Assembly (NCBI RefSeq): GCF_924101635.2
Contig: NZ_CAKMAA020000061.1
Coordinates: 1-54,648 of the forward strand
Source: Candidatus Nitrotoga sp. HW29
Lineage (GTDB): Bacteria > Pseudomonadota > Gammaproteobacteria > Burkholderiales > Gallionellaceae
DNA length: 54,648 nt
Direction: 5' to 3'
Shown here: positions 1 to 7,947 of the stretch, one piece after another
Layout: every line of letters begins with the position of its first letter
How positions within the stretch are numbered: the first letter of the stretch is position 1
Notes under the pieces: model-generated
Told to the model about the DNA's origin: nothing
Database searches by the model: none
The model's input: only the letters and a program-made list of their open reading frames with translations
Program-made: the position numbers and the translations under genes

Positions 1-1300
1 GGGCCTTGGCTTTTGCTTCTATTTGTAACTTGGCTTGTTCGGCTTGCAGTTCAGATCTGGCTTTTGATATTTCCTGCTCTGCGGTGAGTCGCATAGCTTC
101 TACTTGTTTTTTTGCGTGAGTAGCCTCGTGTTCAGCTCTGATTCTTGCCGCTTCCTGCTCTTCCTTAAAACGTGCCGTTTCAGCCTCAACACAGGCCTTG
201 GCTTTCGCTTCCATTTGTGATTTTGCTTGCTCGGCTGCCAGCTCAGATCTGATTTTTGATGTTTCTTGCTCTGCCTTGAGTCGAGCCATTTCGGCGGCGG
301 CATGAGCACTGACTGCAGCTTCCACTTCCTCTTTTGCTTTAGCCTGCTCAGCTTCCTGTTTCACTTTAATTTTTATGGCATCTTTCTCTGCCTTGAGGTA
401 CATAGCTTCAACTACTGCACGCGCTTTAGCTTCTGCTTCCACTTTTGCCCGAGTAGCCTCCTGTTCCGCCCTGATTTTTATCGCTTCTTGCTCAGCCTTA
501 AATCGTACAGCTTCCACTTCGAATCGAGCCTTGACTAAGGCTTCCGCTTCCTCTTTTGCTTTGACTAGCGCGCTTTCCAATTCCGCTCTGATTTTTTCCG
601 TTTCTTGTTCTGTTTTAAAACGAGCCATTTCAGCTTCCGCTCTTGCCCTGACTAAAACTGCTTCCTGTTCCGTCCTGGCTTTTACCGCTTCTTGCTCAGC
701 CTTGAGGCGGAAAGCCTCGGTTTCAGCATACGTCTTGGCTTCCGCATCCGCTTTTGCCTTGGCCTGTGCAATTTCTTGTTGCTCAGCCTTAAAGCGCGCC
801 GCTTCGGCTTCGAATCGGGCTTTAGCTAGGGCTTCCGCTTCCTCTTTTGCCTTAACCAGCGCGCTTTCCAATTCCAATTTAATTTTTTTCGCTTCTTGTT
901 CTGCTTTGAAACGTACGGTTTCTACTTTCTCCTCTTCCGCTGCTAATGTATCCACGGCCGATACACGCATAACATCGCTAATAGACTGCCTCTCTCCAAA
1001 ATTTTCAAACTTGGGAGAAGGTATGTTGTTTTTTTGAACAGGCGCCCGGGGGATAGCCATTTTAACAACGCTATTTATCTTATCTTTATCTTGAATGAAA
1101 CCTCCATCAATCAACTCTTGGAACATATCGCCAAGCGATTCACGTAAACTGGGCGCAGCCCGTTTCATCAGCTCTTTCACCGTGGATTTATTATCAATCA
1201 AACCTAAGGCACGCTTAATATCACTAGATAAATGGTTAGTTATCCTTTTACTTTCGTCTTCACCTTTACTGGTTTTTATAAATATAATTTTTATATCCAT
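1..1300 (-). CDS. Partial coiled-coil protein, runs off the left edge
   Basis: The frame opens at an ATG (complement of 1298-1300) and stays open to base 1, so at least 433 residues are present and the C-terminus is missing. An in-frame TAG lies 24 bases upstream of the ATG. Residues 1 to about 75 form a compact mixed-charge domain (starting MDIKIIFIKTSKGEDESK) that looks like a small helical or winged-helix module. After about residue 115 the protein is one very long Ala/Glu/Lys/Arg-rich helix with heptad-like phrasing (RFKAEQEA, AKEEAEA), so an extended coiled coil is expected. The DNA carries long internal repeats (for example about 520-620 against 811-911, and 2-106 against 194-298). I recall similar N-terminal modules on large bacterial regulators that end in catalytic domains such as nucleotide cyclases, but that end is outside the window and the function is unknown. 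Plus-strand frames here are shadows of this repeat-rich gene. Confidence 0.75.
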   Translation of the reverse strand, partial: MDIKIIFIKTSKGEDESKRITNHLSSDIKRALGLIDNKSTVKELMKRAAPSLRESLGDMFQELIDGGFIQDKDKINSVVKMAIPRAPVQKNNIPSPKFENFGERQSISDVMRVSAVDTLAAEEEKVETVRFKAEQEAKKIKLELESALVKAKEEAEALAKARFEAEAARFKAEQQEIAQAKAKADAEAKTYAETEAFRLKAEQEAVKARTEQEAVLVRARAEAEMARFKTEQETEKIRAELESALVKAKEEAEALVKARFEVEAVRFKAEQEAIKIRAEQEATRAKVEAEAKARAVVEAMYLKAEKDAIKIKVKQEAEQAKAKEEVEAAVSAHAAAEMARLKAEQETSKIRSELAAEQAKSQMEAKAKACVEAETARFKEEQEAARIRAEHEATHAKKQVEAMRLTAEQEISKARSELQAEQAKLQIEAKAKA

Positions 1301-1423
1301 GCCGATCCGCCACACCCAAATAATCTAATTCTCGTCACTTAATTTTCACAGCAACTAACCGCATAAAAACATCTATCTATTGACTGAAAAGCTCACAGCC
1401 AGTAGTATGGCGGCCTTGTCAAT

Positions 1424-1499
1424 TCCCTGATAGCTCAGTCGGTAGAGCGACGGACTGTTAATCCGCAGGTCCCTGGTTCGAGTCCAGGTCGGGGAGCCA
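1424..1499 (+). tRNA. tRNA-Asn (anticodon GTT)
   Basis: This is a complete cloverleaf. The 7-bp acceptor stem pairs 1424-1430 (TCCCTGA) with 1489-1495 (TCGGGGA), with one T-G pair. The D-loop contains AGTCGGTAGA, the anticodon loop is CTGTTAA with GTT at 1457-1459, and the T-arm contains GGTTCGAGTCC. G1496 is the discriminator and CCA (1497-1499) is encoded. No other tRNA follows. A terminator lies directly downstream and a decayed copy of the 3' part lies at 2898-2980. Confidence 0.97.
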
Positions 1500-1506
1500 A
1501 ATATAG

Positions 1507-1533
1507 AGCCTTGCAGTGATGCAGGGCTTTTTT
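1507..1533 (+). terminator. Rho-independent terminator of tRNA-Asn
   Basis: A 9-bp stem AGCCTTGCA/TGCAGGGCT (one G-T pair) with loop GTGA is followed by six T residues. It lies 8 bases after the tRNA CCA end. Confidence 0.85.
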
Positions 1534-1543
1534 ATTGCCTGAA

Positions 1544-1744
1544 TCATTTTAAAGTTTTCCAGACACCGTTCCAAAACGTATTGGATATCTTGTCGGAACA
1601 TCTTGGACGATCACATCCATAGATCGCCTTGATTACTTTATCGGCATATCTATTTTTTAGTTGAGCAGGAAGATTGGCAAGACGTGATATAAGGCTGGAG
1701 CGGTTTATGTTCGCAATCGATATGTATTGAGATGCTGTTGATTC
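1544..1744 (-). pseudogene. Gene remnant: 66-codon open frame without a start codon
   Basis: A minus-strand frame is open from a TAA at 1745-1747 to a TGA at 1544-1546. Its 66 codons contain no ATG and no upstream ribosome binding site. The translation is protein-like, with segments such as LISRLANLPAQLKNRYADK and VIKAIYGCDRPRCSDK and a tail ending in FWNGVWKTLK. It looks like the C-terminal stub of a larger lost gene. I do not recognise the family. It sits just inside the putative tRNA-flanked island, where an integrase gene often lies, but nothing in the residues proves it came from one. Confidence 0.3.
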
Positions 1745-1860
1745 TTACTAAAATACATTTATACACCTTAATATTTTCATTTTCTCACTAAGGAAAAGAG
1801 TGGCTCATGCGTTGCTATAGCAGCGCTACAGCTGGCAGAAGAAAGCGTTTTGAGAAAAAA

Positions 1861-2667
1861 CTATTTAGCACGAAGGTACAGAGTTTTATGATTCGATCCA
1901 GATTTTTGCCTTTGTTCTGTCACGAAAAGATCCGTTTTTGCTTTGACCAGCTCAGAGAGCTTTTTGTAGCCGTAGAGCCTGGAGTCAAAATCTGGTTGTA
2001 ATTTTGTAAGGTAACTGCCGAATGCACCGAGGCCTGTCCAACCGGTGTCGTCAATAGACTGTTTAAGTGCAGTTAAAATGAATTTTTTTGGGAATTCCAA
2101 TTTTGTCTCTGTTTCTACGATGGGTATCTGAGATAGAACGGATTTCTGTTCGCTCTTAGCTACCAGCGGCTGGCTGACCGGTTCGACTGCTATGCTAGGA
2201 CGTAGAACTTCAGTGAACACGAATTGATGGCAGGCATTGCGGAATGCTTCCGGTGTTTTATTTTCCCCAAATCCAAGAACAGTGAGTCCTTCTTCACGCA
2301 ATCGCATAGCAAGTCCTGTGAAATCACTGTCACTTGTTATCAAGCAAAAACCATCGAATTTTCGCGTATACAACAAATCCATTGCATCGATAATAAGCGT
2401 ACTGTCTGTGGCATTTTTTCCGGTCGTATACGCAAATTGTTGAACTGGCTTGATAGCGTATCGCTGCAGCATCTTCTTCCAGGACAAGCTTGTTGGAGCA
2501 GTAAAGTCTCCGTAGATGCGCTTCACGGTTGCTTCGCCAAATCTTGCGATTTCCGCGAGAAGCTCTTCTATGACTGCAGCTTGGGCGTTATCAGCGTCAA
2601 TTAGAACCGCTAACCGCAGAGTTGATTCTTCCGATTCGATTTTTACTGCCAGACGTGGGGATACCAA
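1861..2667 (-). CDS. NYN-domain ribonuclease-like protein with C-terminal OST-HTH/LOTUS domain
   Basis: A 268-residue protein of the LabA/DUF88-like NYN family (PIN-like metal-dependent RNase fold). Residues 18-27 read LRLAVLIDAD followed by N, giving the first acidic metal site (D24, D26). D88 and D94 (TDSTLIIDAMD) and D113/D115 (TSDSDF) supply the other expected acidic positions. Residues about 190-268 fit an OST-HTH/LOTUS domain (ILTALKQSIDDTGW, then GYKKLSELVKA), a module linked to RNA binding. The start is TTG at 2665-2667 with GGAG five bases upstream; no ATG lies before the catalytic motif. The usual role of such proteins is RNA cleavage or RNA-linked regulation, but the target is unknown. 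The gene stands alone inside the putative tRNA-Asn island, which fits an accessory or defence-type gene. Confidence 0.85.
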   Translation of the reverse strand: MVSPRLAVKIESEESTLRLAVLIDADNAQAAVIEELLAEIARFGEATVKRIYGDFTAPTSLSWKKMLQRYAIKPVQQFAYTTGKNATDSTLIIDAMDLLYTRKFDGFCLITSDSDFTGLAMRLREEGLTVLGFGENKTPEAFRNACHQFVFTEVLRPSIAVEPVSQPLVAKSEQKSVLSQIPIVETETKLEFPKKFILTALKQSIDDTGWTGLGAFGSYLTKLQPDFDSRLYGYKKLSELVKAKTDLFVTEQRQKSGSNHKTLYLRAK

Positions 2668-3107
2668 GATAACTCCAGATTTATAATTTTGCTTAGGGAG
2701 AAATTTTACGTACTAACACGAATGCCAGCTGCCCAATACAGCGTCACTATTCACACTGAATGATCGCATGTCACCTTCCCAATGATGTCCACTCGTTAAA
2801 GATAAATCGACATGAATTATTTTTTCTTTAGAGCTGCAATAGGAAATAACTTTAAATTGATATCCAAGCCCATACCAACATAGGGGAAATGGAACAAACT
2901 GTTAATCCGCAGATCCATCGTTCGAGTTTAGGTCGGGAAGCCAAACATAGAACCTTGCAATGATGCAGGGCTTTTTTATTCGCTCAACTATTAAGTTGAG
3001 CCTGTGAGATATAACAGCTTAGAGTTTCCATTTACCATTCGATAGAGAGTTAGATATCTCAATGGGTTAACAATTTTGAATATCATATTGGATTCACTAG
3101 TGTCCGG
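2668..3107. other. Gene-free stretch with the decayed distal tRNA-Asn copy
   Basis: Apart from the tRNA-derived repeat (2898-2980) no gene is supported. The part next to 2667 presumably holds the promoter of the NYN gene. The part after 2990 is AT-rich and leads into the IS4-type remnant. Confidence 0.5.
2898..2980 (+). repeat. Decayed copy of tRNA-Asn 3' part and terminator
   Basis: This matches 1454-1536 over 83 bases without gaps. It starts in the anticodon loop (ACTGTTAATCCGCAG), continues through the T-arm (with ATCG and GTTTAGG changes that break pairing), the CCA end and the terminator hairpin with its six T residues. Most changes are transitions. The D-arm and 5' acceptor strand are absent, so it cannot be a working tRNA. 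It is best read as the distal attachment site or a tRNA pseudogene. Confidence 0.85.
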
Positions 3108-3837
3108 TTAAGAATCGAATAGATTCAGTCAGTTGCTGAAGCTGCTGTTTTGTGACTGACCGTCGATGCCCTGCAAGGCTTATTGAATGGGCATTTTCTC
3201 GAACAGCGTGACCGATAGAATCTGTAACAAAGTGTGAGCGAAGCGTCCAGATTGAGACGCTTCTTGATGATAGCGACTAGCACATAAACCGAGACGGCGA
3301 TCCAGATTTGAGATTTGACCGCGTTCTCTGAAGTACCGAAAAAGGACTTGATACGCAGATGCTGTTTAATCCATTTGAAGAACAATTCGATTTACCAACG
3401 ACAGCGATAAAGGCCGGTAATACTCTGCGCCGGCAAATCGAGGTAGTTGGTCAAAAAGCCCCGCGTCTTGCCCTCGGTATCTTTGATCTTTATGCGTCTG
3501 ATCGTTGTTGGGAAATATTGCTGAGAATAAAAGCTCGTCAGCGTACCCAGCTGGTCGCAGATAATGCCGGACGTGCGGTCTGTCGGCAAAGAGTATCGTC
3601 GAGTGAAGCACAAGTTTGCCTTGGCTCGTGTCTCGAAGAAACTGCCTGCTTGGTGCAAGTAATGCAGTCGGCTTAAGTCGAGATAGCCGCGATCCATGGT
3701 GTAGAACGCCCCGGCTTCGGGAATAAAGTGAAGTGTTTAACCTTGTGCTCTCCGTTGTAGCGGGCGACACATCTGCGGAAAGTGGTCAGCGGCAGGTACG
3801 ACATCACTTGAGCAAACACAAGTTTGCCCGTGTTCAT
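3108..3837 (-). pseudogene. IS4-family transposase, internally deleted and frameshifted
   Basis: Pieces of one DDE transposase are read on the minus strand. The N-terminus starts at ATG 3835-3837 (NTGKLVFAQVMSYLPLTT, FRRCVARYNGEHKVKHF). It then jumps, in another frame, to the later catalytic region (AFYTMDRGYLDLSRLHYL, IICDQLGTLTSFYSQQYF), and then to the C-terminal YREK-type region (ELFFKWIKQHLRIKSFFGTS, IWIAVSVYVLVAIIKKRLNL). Compared with an intact member of this group, the middle section containing the first catalytic Asp is missing. Stops interrupt the tail (a TAA in the LQ..QALQG region near 3180 and a TGA near 3125). No clear inverted repeats could be matched. The element is dead. Confidence 0.85.
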
Positions 3838-4254
3838 TAACAGTCCTCGAAATCGGGTTGGGAATACCCCGAATACTACTTGCCAAATTCAAATCGAGAC
3901 CAGGCTTAACCATGAAATATCTTCGTTCCCTCAATCAATTACAATCGACTCGGCGGTTAACGTTGGGTTGCTACTGATAGTAGCTAATTTTTAAATTCAA
4001 CTTATTTTGTAAGAACATGGCAACCGCCACTATAATTTTAAACGTTGGATATCAGAATTAATGACAGCTCAACATTCTAGACTCATGGTAACTCTCATCC
4101 ATGGCTAGATTCAGAATAAGAGAACCATCATGTAATCTATACTCACGGTAGAAATTGAAATTGTGAGATTAACTGACATGTGACGAAAATTTTAAGAGAG
4201 GCGATGGTCATTCCTATCCCGATTAAATCGCGATTGGAACTTACCCAATTTAAT
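3838..4254. other. Gene-free stretch between IS remnant and SIMPL gene
   Basis: No convincing gene is seen. A GTG-started extension of the downstream frame begins at 4180 but lacks a ribosome binding site. The segment probably contains the lost right end of the IS4-type element and the promoter of the SIMPL gene. Confidence 0.4.
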
Positions 4255-4968
4255 ATGACGAACGAACTGAAATCATCATTTACGCTTGGCGCGCTGCTGT
4301 GCATTGGACTGATCGTAGCTGGATATATCCTCGGACAAAGCGCACTTAAATTTAAGTCGTATGATCGGAGTGTTTCCGTTAAAGGGCTTTCTGAGCGGGA
4401 AATTCCGGCTGATATCGCTGCATGGCCAATTCGATTTACTGCAGCGGGCAATGATCTAAGCGCACTTTATACATCGATGGAGATAAACGCTAAACAAGTC
4501 TCGAAATTTCTAGAAGCGGCAGGATTCTCTCCTTCCGAAATTACTATTGCGGCTCCCGTGATAACAGATAAGCTCGCGCAGAATTTTGGCAGCCAAAATG
4601 TAAGTCTGCGCTACACGGCTAAGCAGACCATTGCCGTCTACACCACTAAAATTGATCTTGCTCGTTCCGCAAAAAACAACGTCGGTGAATTAGGAAAAAA
4701 AGGAATCGCCTTCGGCGGGGAAGAATACGAACAGAAAACGGAATACCTGTTTACTAAGCTAAACGATGTTAAACCCTCTATGGTAGAAGAAGCCACGAGG
4801 AATGCACGCCATGTTGCTGAGCAATTCGCAGCTGATTCGAATAGTAAACTCGGTAAAATCAAGAGTGCTAATCAGGGTCAGTTCACCATTTCAGATAGAG
4901 ACAGCAGCACTCCCCACATCAAGAAGATAAGAGTGGTATCCACTGTTGATTACTTTCTGTCAGATTGA
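4255..4968 (+). CDS. SIMPL-domain (DUF541) membrane-anchored protein
   Basis: A protein of 237 residues with the chosen ATG; an in-frame GTG at 4180 would add 25 residues that look untranslated. Residues about 8-27 (SFTLGALLCIGLIVAGYILG) form one transmembrane helix or uncleaved signal. The rest is an extracytoplasmic SIMPL domain: it opens with the family phrase YDRSVSVKGLSEREIPAD, carries the paired beta and helical segments, and ends in RVVSTVDYFLSD. SIMPL/DUF541 proteins (relatives of OMP28 and BP26) are envelope proteins of poorly defined, often stress-related function. It stands alone between an IS remnant and a long intergenic region. No operon partner is visible. Confidence 0.85.
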   Translation: MTNELKSSFTLGALLCIGLIVAGYILGQSALKFKSYDRSVSVKGLSEREIPADIAAWPIRFTAAGNDLSALYTSMEINAKQVSKFLEAAGFSPSEITIAAPVITDKLAQNFGSQNVSLRYTAKQTIAVYTTKIDLARSAKNNVGELGKKGIAFGGEEYEQKTEYLFTKLNDVKPSMVEEATRNARHVAEQFAADSNSKLGKIKSANQGQFTISDRDSSTPHIKKIRVVSTVDYFLSD

Positions 4969-5109
4969 GCGTTACGCCTGACGGTTCTAAGTTTTCACAG
5001 CAGACGCTCAGGCTCCAAACAGGAAAATTTGCTCAAATGAGTGTCAAGATATTGGCGTCCTTTTGAGTGAATCCTGATTCATTGGTACCTATTGATACTT
5101 CCGTAATTC

Positions 5110-5280
5110 ATGACAGCTATTGATCGCCTCAAGCGTGATATCTTCAATAGCGATATTGAAGAATACAGGTATGACAAAAACAAGATTGAGCGAGACTTCA
5201 AAGAAGCGGGTCAAAGCTGGACGGTTGCTGCTTGCGGACAAAGGATGCGCCAGTTCCTGCGTATTTGTGTGATTTCCTAA
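5110..5280 (+). CDS. Possible small ORF or gene scrap, 56 codons
   Basis: An ATG at 5110 opens a 56-residue frame ending in TAA at 5278-5280. The product is hydrophilic (IEEYRYDKNKIERDFKEAG), but no ribosome binding site precedes it and no family is recognised. It may be a remnant of a longer gene, given the nearby transposase debris. Confidence 0.2.
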   Translation: MTAIDRLKRDIFNSDIEEYRYDKNKIERDFKEAGQSWTVAACGQRMRQFLRICVIS

Positions 5281-5477
5281 CGCCTGCTAATTTCGCTAGC
5301 CCGCCAGAATTGCGGCATTCCGGGGTAAATCTCTCTCCCCTGATCATTCCTTGCTCGCTAAAAATGACCCGAAGTTCGTTACGAGCTATTTTGTTATTTT
5401 GACATCTATATTTTAAGTTTTTAAAAACATTTGTTTTTATTTTCTTAAGCTCACCGTAAGGGCTGATTGGTCGTGGT

Positions 5478-5507
5478 GCGACAAATTGTCGCGCGGCAAT
5501 TTGTCAC
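5478..5507 (+). promoter_or_regulatory. Two tandem GCGNC-N5-GNCGC sites (RegA/PrrA-like)
   Basis: The perfect palindrome GCGACAAATTGTCGC (5478-5492) is directly followed by the near-palindrome GCGGCAATTTGTCAC (5493-5507). Both fit two half-sites GCGNC and GNCGC with a 5-base spacer; the second has one mismatch. This resembles the pattern described for the RegA/PrrA family, whose gene lies 5.4 kb downstream in the same direction. The sites are about 150 bases before the receptor start. The function is inferred. Confidence 0.5.
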
Positions 5508-5657
5508 ATTCCCAAGAGTATTTTTCTTCCTTATGATTCGTGCGTTTAATGTTTTAAGTTAGAACCATCATTAATAAAGCTGTTTTGAACAGCGCTCTAA
5601 ATGAGAGCTGTTGGTATTTATTTTGGCCAAAATTGGTCTAGCGAGAAGGAAGTTTCT

Positions 5658-7934
5658 ATGACCAAGAAATTAGCGTGTCGTACTCGGCGCACATATATGT
5701 TCGTATTCAAAGTACGTATGCAGCGTTCCAATGTATTTAAAGCAGCACGGTTGCTGTACGTCCGCTTATCAACGATTTTTTCTACGGTTTTATCAATAAG
5801 TGTTTTTTCCATCTTTGTGATGATGTCTGCGCCTAGTCGTGCTGAAACTGAAATAGCAACGTTGCCGCAAATTAAGGTTGTAAGTACAGCACCCATCGCC
5901 AATGGCCGCCTTAATCTTGACGAACCTTCTGAAATCGGCAGTCGCCTTGGGTTGACGCCGCGCGAGACACCGGCCTCGGTTACGGTTGTAAATCGCGCCA
6001 CTATTGATGCACGTGGTGCGCAAAACACCCAGGAGATACTTCGGGCAATTCCTGGTGTCACTGCACACGATGCACCAGGCAATATCGGTGTTTTTTATCG
6101 GGGTTTTGGCAGTGGGTCACTTAGTCAATTATTCAACGGTATCAATGTACAATATTCGATTGCAGCCCGTCCGGTGGATAGTTGGATTTACGATCGCGTC
6201 GAGGCCATCGGTGGCCCATCCAGTTTTCTTTATGGCTCAGGTGCGATCGGTGGTTCTATTAACTACATCACCAAAACCGCAGAAAGAGACGATTTTTCAG
6301 AAGCGAGAGTGCGGCTGGGCGCTTATAACCTCAAGGAAGTGTCTCTGGGATTAAATCGCCGCATCATTGGCGATGGCGGAGCAGGCAGTCACTACGCGCG
6401 TATCGATATTAACCGCCGTAACGCGGGTAGCTGGATCAATGGCACTGAAAGCAAGGCCACACAAGTCGCTGCTTCACTGTTGTCGGACTTTGGCGGTGGA
6501 TTGACCCATAAATTGGCTTATGAATACCAGGATGAGAATGTTGACCGGCCATACTGGGGCACACCGGTACTCAACCCGGCATCGGGCACGTTGCGCGTTG
6601 ATCCCGGCACCCGCTTCAAAAACTACAACAGCACCGATAGTATTTATGCCCAGCGTGTGCAATGGTTGCGCTCGGTGACCGATTGGCGTGTGACCGATAC
6701 GCTGCAATTCCAGAATACTGCGTATGCCTATGATGCATTGCGCGATTACCGTAATGTTGAAACGTATGTTTTCAATCCGGCCAACACAGCCGTGATCCGT
6801 TCGAATACTTTTCTGCAGCGGCATGACCATCAAGTTTTTGGTGATCGCGTTAACGGACTATACAAGGGGAAACTCGCTGGCCTTAGAAGTGATTGGTCTT
6901 TTGGGCTGGATGTGAGCGTAAACAAGCAAACGCGATTCCCGAATAGCCTGCCTGCTGTCGTGAGTACAGTCGATCCGTACAATTTTGTTACCGAAAGTTT
7001 TTTTCAAGTGCCCGGCATGTCACCAGGCTTTAACCCTGATCGGGAAGTCAAGGTCACTTCAGCCGCACTGTATCTTGAAAACCGCACGGCGCTCATGCCG
7101 ACTTTAAACCTCACCACTGCGCTGCGCCATGACCGTATCGAGCTTGATCTGACCAATCATCGTGCGGTGACAGCGTCTAATCCCGCTACCCTCGCGCGTA
7201 CATACAACCCAACGACCGGTCGCATTGGCTTGGTATGGGATGTTGCGCCAGGCGCCAATTTATACGCGCAATATTCAACGGCGGCCGATCCTCCATCGGG
7301 CATTCTTACTACGGCCACTTTTGCGGCTGTGCGTGATAACACCGCACTTACGACAGGCAAGCAGGCAGAAATTGGCAGCAAAATTGATTTCTGGCAAGGC
7401 AAAGGGATGGCTACGATTGCGGCCTACAGTATTACCCGCAAAAATATTGCTACTCCGGTATTGGGCAACAGCGCACTCACCGTTTTGGTCGGGGAGCAAT
7501 CGGCTAAAGGTGTGGAGCTGGCTATCGGACTGCAACCCACCTCCAAGTTATCGATGCAGGGCAATATCACCTATGTCGACGCGCAATTTGAGAATTTTGT
7601 TCAGAACGGTGTTTCACTGGCCGGTAAAACACCAATTAACACGCCATCGACAGTTGCTAACTTATGGACTTCGTATGACATCACACCAGCTTGGCAAGCC
7701 AGTGCAGGTGTACGTCACGTCGGCAAAGTTTATGCGGACGCTGGTAACACAATGAATTGGTCTGCCTACACGCTATTTGATCTTGGTGCGCGCTGGAAAA
7801 TGAGTAAGACGGTGTCATTAATAGGCCGCGTCCGTAATGTGACGGATCGTATTTATGCCGCGAATGTCGGTAGTACGATGGCTTATCTGGGGCCGCCGCG
7901 CACAGCCGATATTACTTTGAGTGCGGCGTTTTAA
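5658..7934 (+). CDS. TonB-dependent siderophore receptor
   Basis: A 758-residue outer-membrane receptor of the ferric-siderophore (FhuA/FecA) type. The ATG at 5658 is chosen because GAAGGAA lies seven bases upstream; an ATG at 5601 lacks such a site. A long N-terminal region ends in a signal-like hydrophobic stretch (VLSISVFSIFVMMSAPSRA). The plug domain follows (TPRETPASVTVVNRATI, QEILRAIPGV, YDRVEAIGGPSSFLYGSG, IGGSINYITK). The beta-barrel ends in the canonical terminal aromatic (TADITLSAAF). It imports an iron chelate or another large ligand with TonB-ExbBD energy; the ligand cannot be read from sequence. The next gene starts 13 bases after its stop and encodes a PepSY membrane protein, a frequent partner for reducing or handling imported ferric siderophores. 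Confidence 0.92.
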   Translation: MTKKLACRTRRTYMFVFKVRMQRSNVFKAARLLYVRLSTIFSTVLSISVFSIFVMMSAPSRAETEIATLPQIKVVSTAPIANGRLNLDEPSEIGSRLGLTPRETPASVTVVNRATIDARGAQNTQEILRAIPGVTAHDAPGNIGVFYRGFGSGSLSQLFNGINVQYSIAARPVDSWIYDRVEAIGGPSSFLYGSGAIGGSINYITKTAERDDFSEARVRLGAYNLKEVSLGLNRRIIGDGGAGSHYARIDINRRNAGSWINGTESKATQVAASLLSDFGGGLTHKLAYEYQDENVDRPYWGTPVLNPASGTLRVDPGTRFKNYNSTDSIYAQRVQWLRSVTDWRVTDTLQFQNTAYAYDALRDYRNVETYVFNPANTAVIRSNTFLQRHDHQVFGDRVNGLYKGKLAGLRSDWSFGLDVSVNKQTRFPNSLPAVVSTVDPYNFVTESFFQVPGMSPGFNPDREVKVTSAALYLENRTALMPTLNLTTALRHDRIELDLTNHRAVTASNPATLARTYNPTTGRIGLVWDVAPGANLYAQYSTAADPPSGILTTATFAAVRDNTALTTGKQAEIGSKIDFWQGKGMATIAAYSITRKNIATPVLGNSALTVLVGEQSAKGVELAIGLQPTSKLSMQGNITYVDAQFENFVQNGVSLAGKTPINTPSTVANLWTSYDITPAWQASAGVRHVGKVYADAGNTMNWSAYTLFDLGARWKMSKTVSLIGRVRNVTDRIYAANVGSTMAYLGPPRTADITLSAAF

Positions 7935-7947
7935 GGGTGCGCTACTG

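Larger units (their letters stand above)
1454..2980. mobile_element. Putative small tRNA-Asn-targeted island (old, integrase-less)
   Basis: The 83 bases 1454-1536 (3' part of tRNA-Asn plus its terminator) recur as a direct repeat at 2898-2980 with about nine substitutions and no gaps. The repeated unit, from the anticodon loop through the terminator, is the usual footprint of integration at a tRNA 3' end. Between the copies lie a gene stub (1544-1744) and the NYN-LOTUS gene. No integrase gene remains, and the distal copy has diverged. An alternative is a segmental duplication of the tRNA region followed by decay. Confidence 0.5.
4969..5657. other. Long intergenic region before the TonB receptor
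   Basis: The left part holds a 56-codon frame (5110-5280, starting MTAIDRLKRDIF) without a ribosome binding site, perhaps a gene scrap. The right part is AT-rich and contains the tandem GCGNC/GNCGC sites at 5478-5507. A weak TTGACA-like hexamer lies at 5399-5404. No Fur-box-like sequence was recognised. Confidence 0.45.

Noticed and set aside
1-960. CRISPR-like or tandem-repeat array, because of repeating sequence.
   Set aside because: The repeats are imperfect, of several periods that are multiples of three, and keep one reading frame open. They encode a coiled coil, and there are no spacers.
375-1037. A 220-codon plus-strand frame rich in Ala/Ser.
   Set aside because: It is the antisense shadow of the Lys/Glu/Ala repeat-coding gene on the minus strand; its composition is what the complement of such repeats gives.
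2898-2980. A second functional tRNA-Asn.
   Set aside because: The 5' acceptor strand and D-arm are missing and substitutions break the T-stem.
5399-5427. A sigma-70 promoter (TTGACA, then TAAAAA) for the TonB receptor.
   Set aside because: The -10 hexamer is weak and it lies about 230 bases before the gene; not enough to call.
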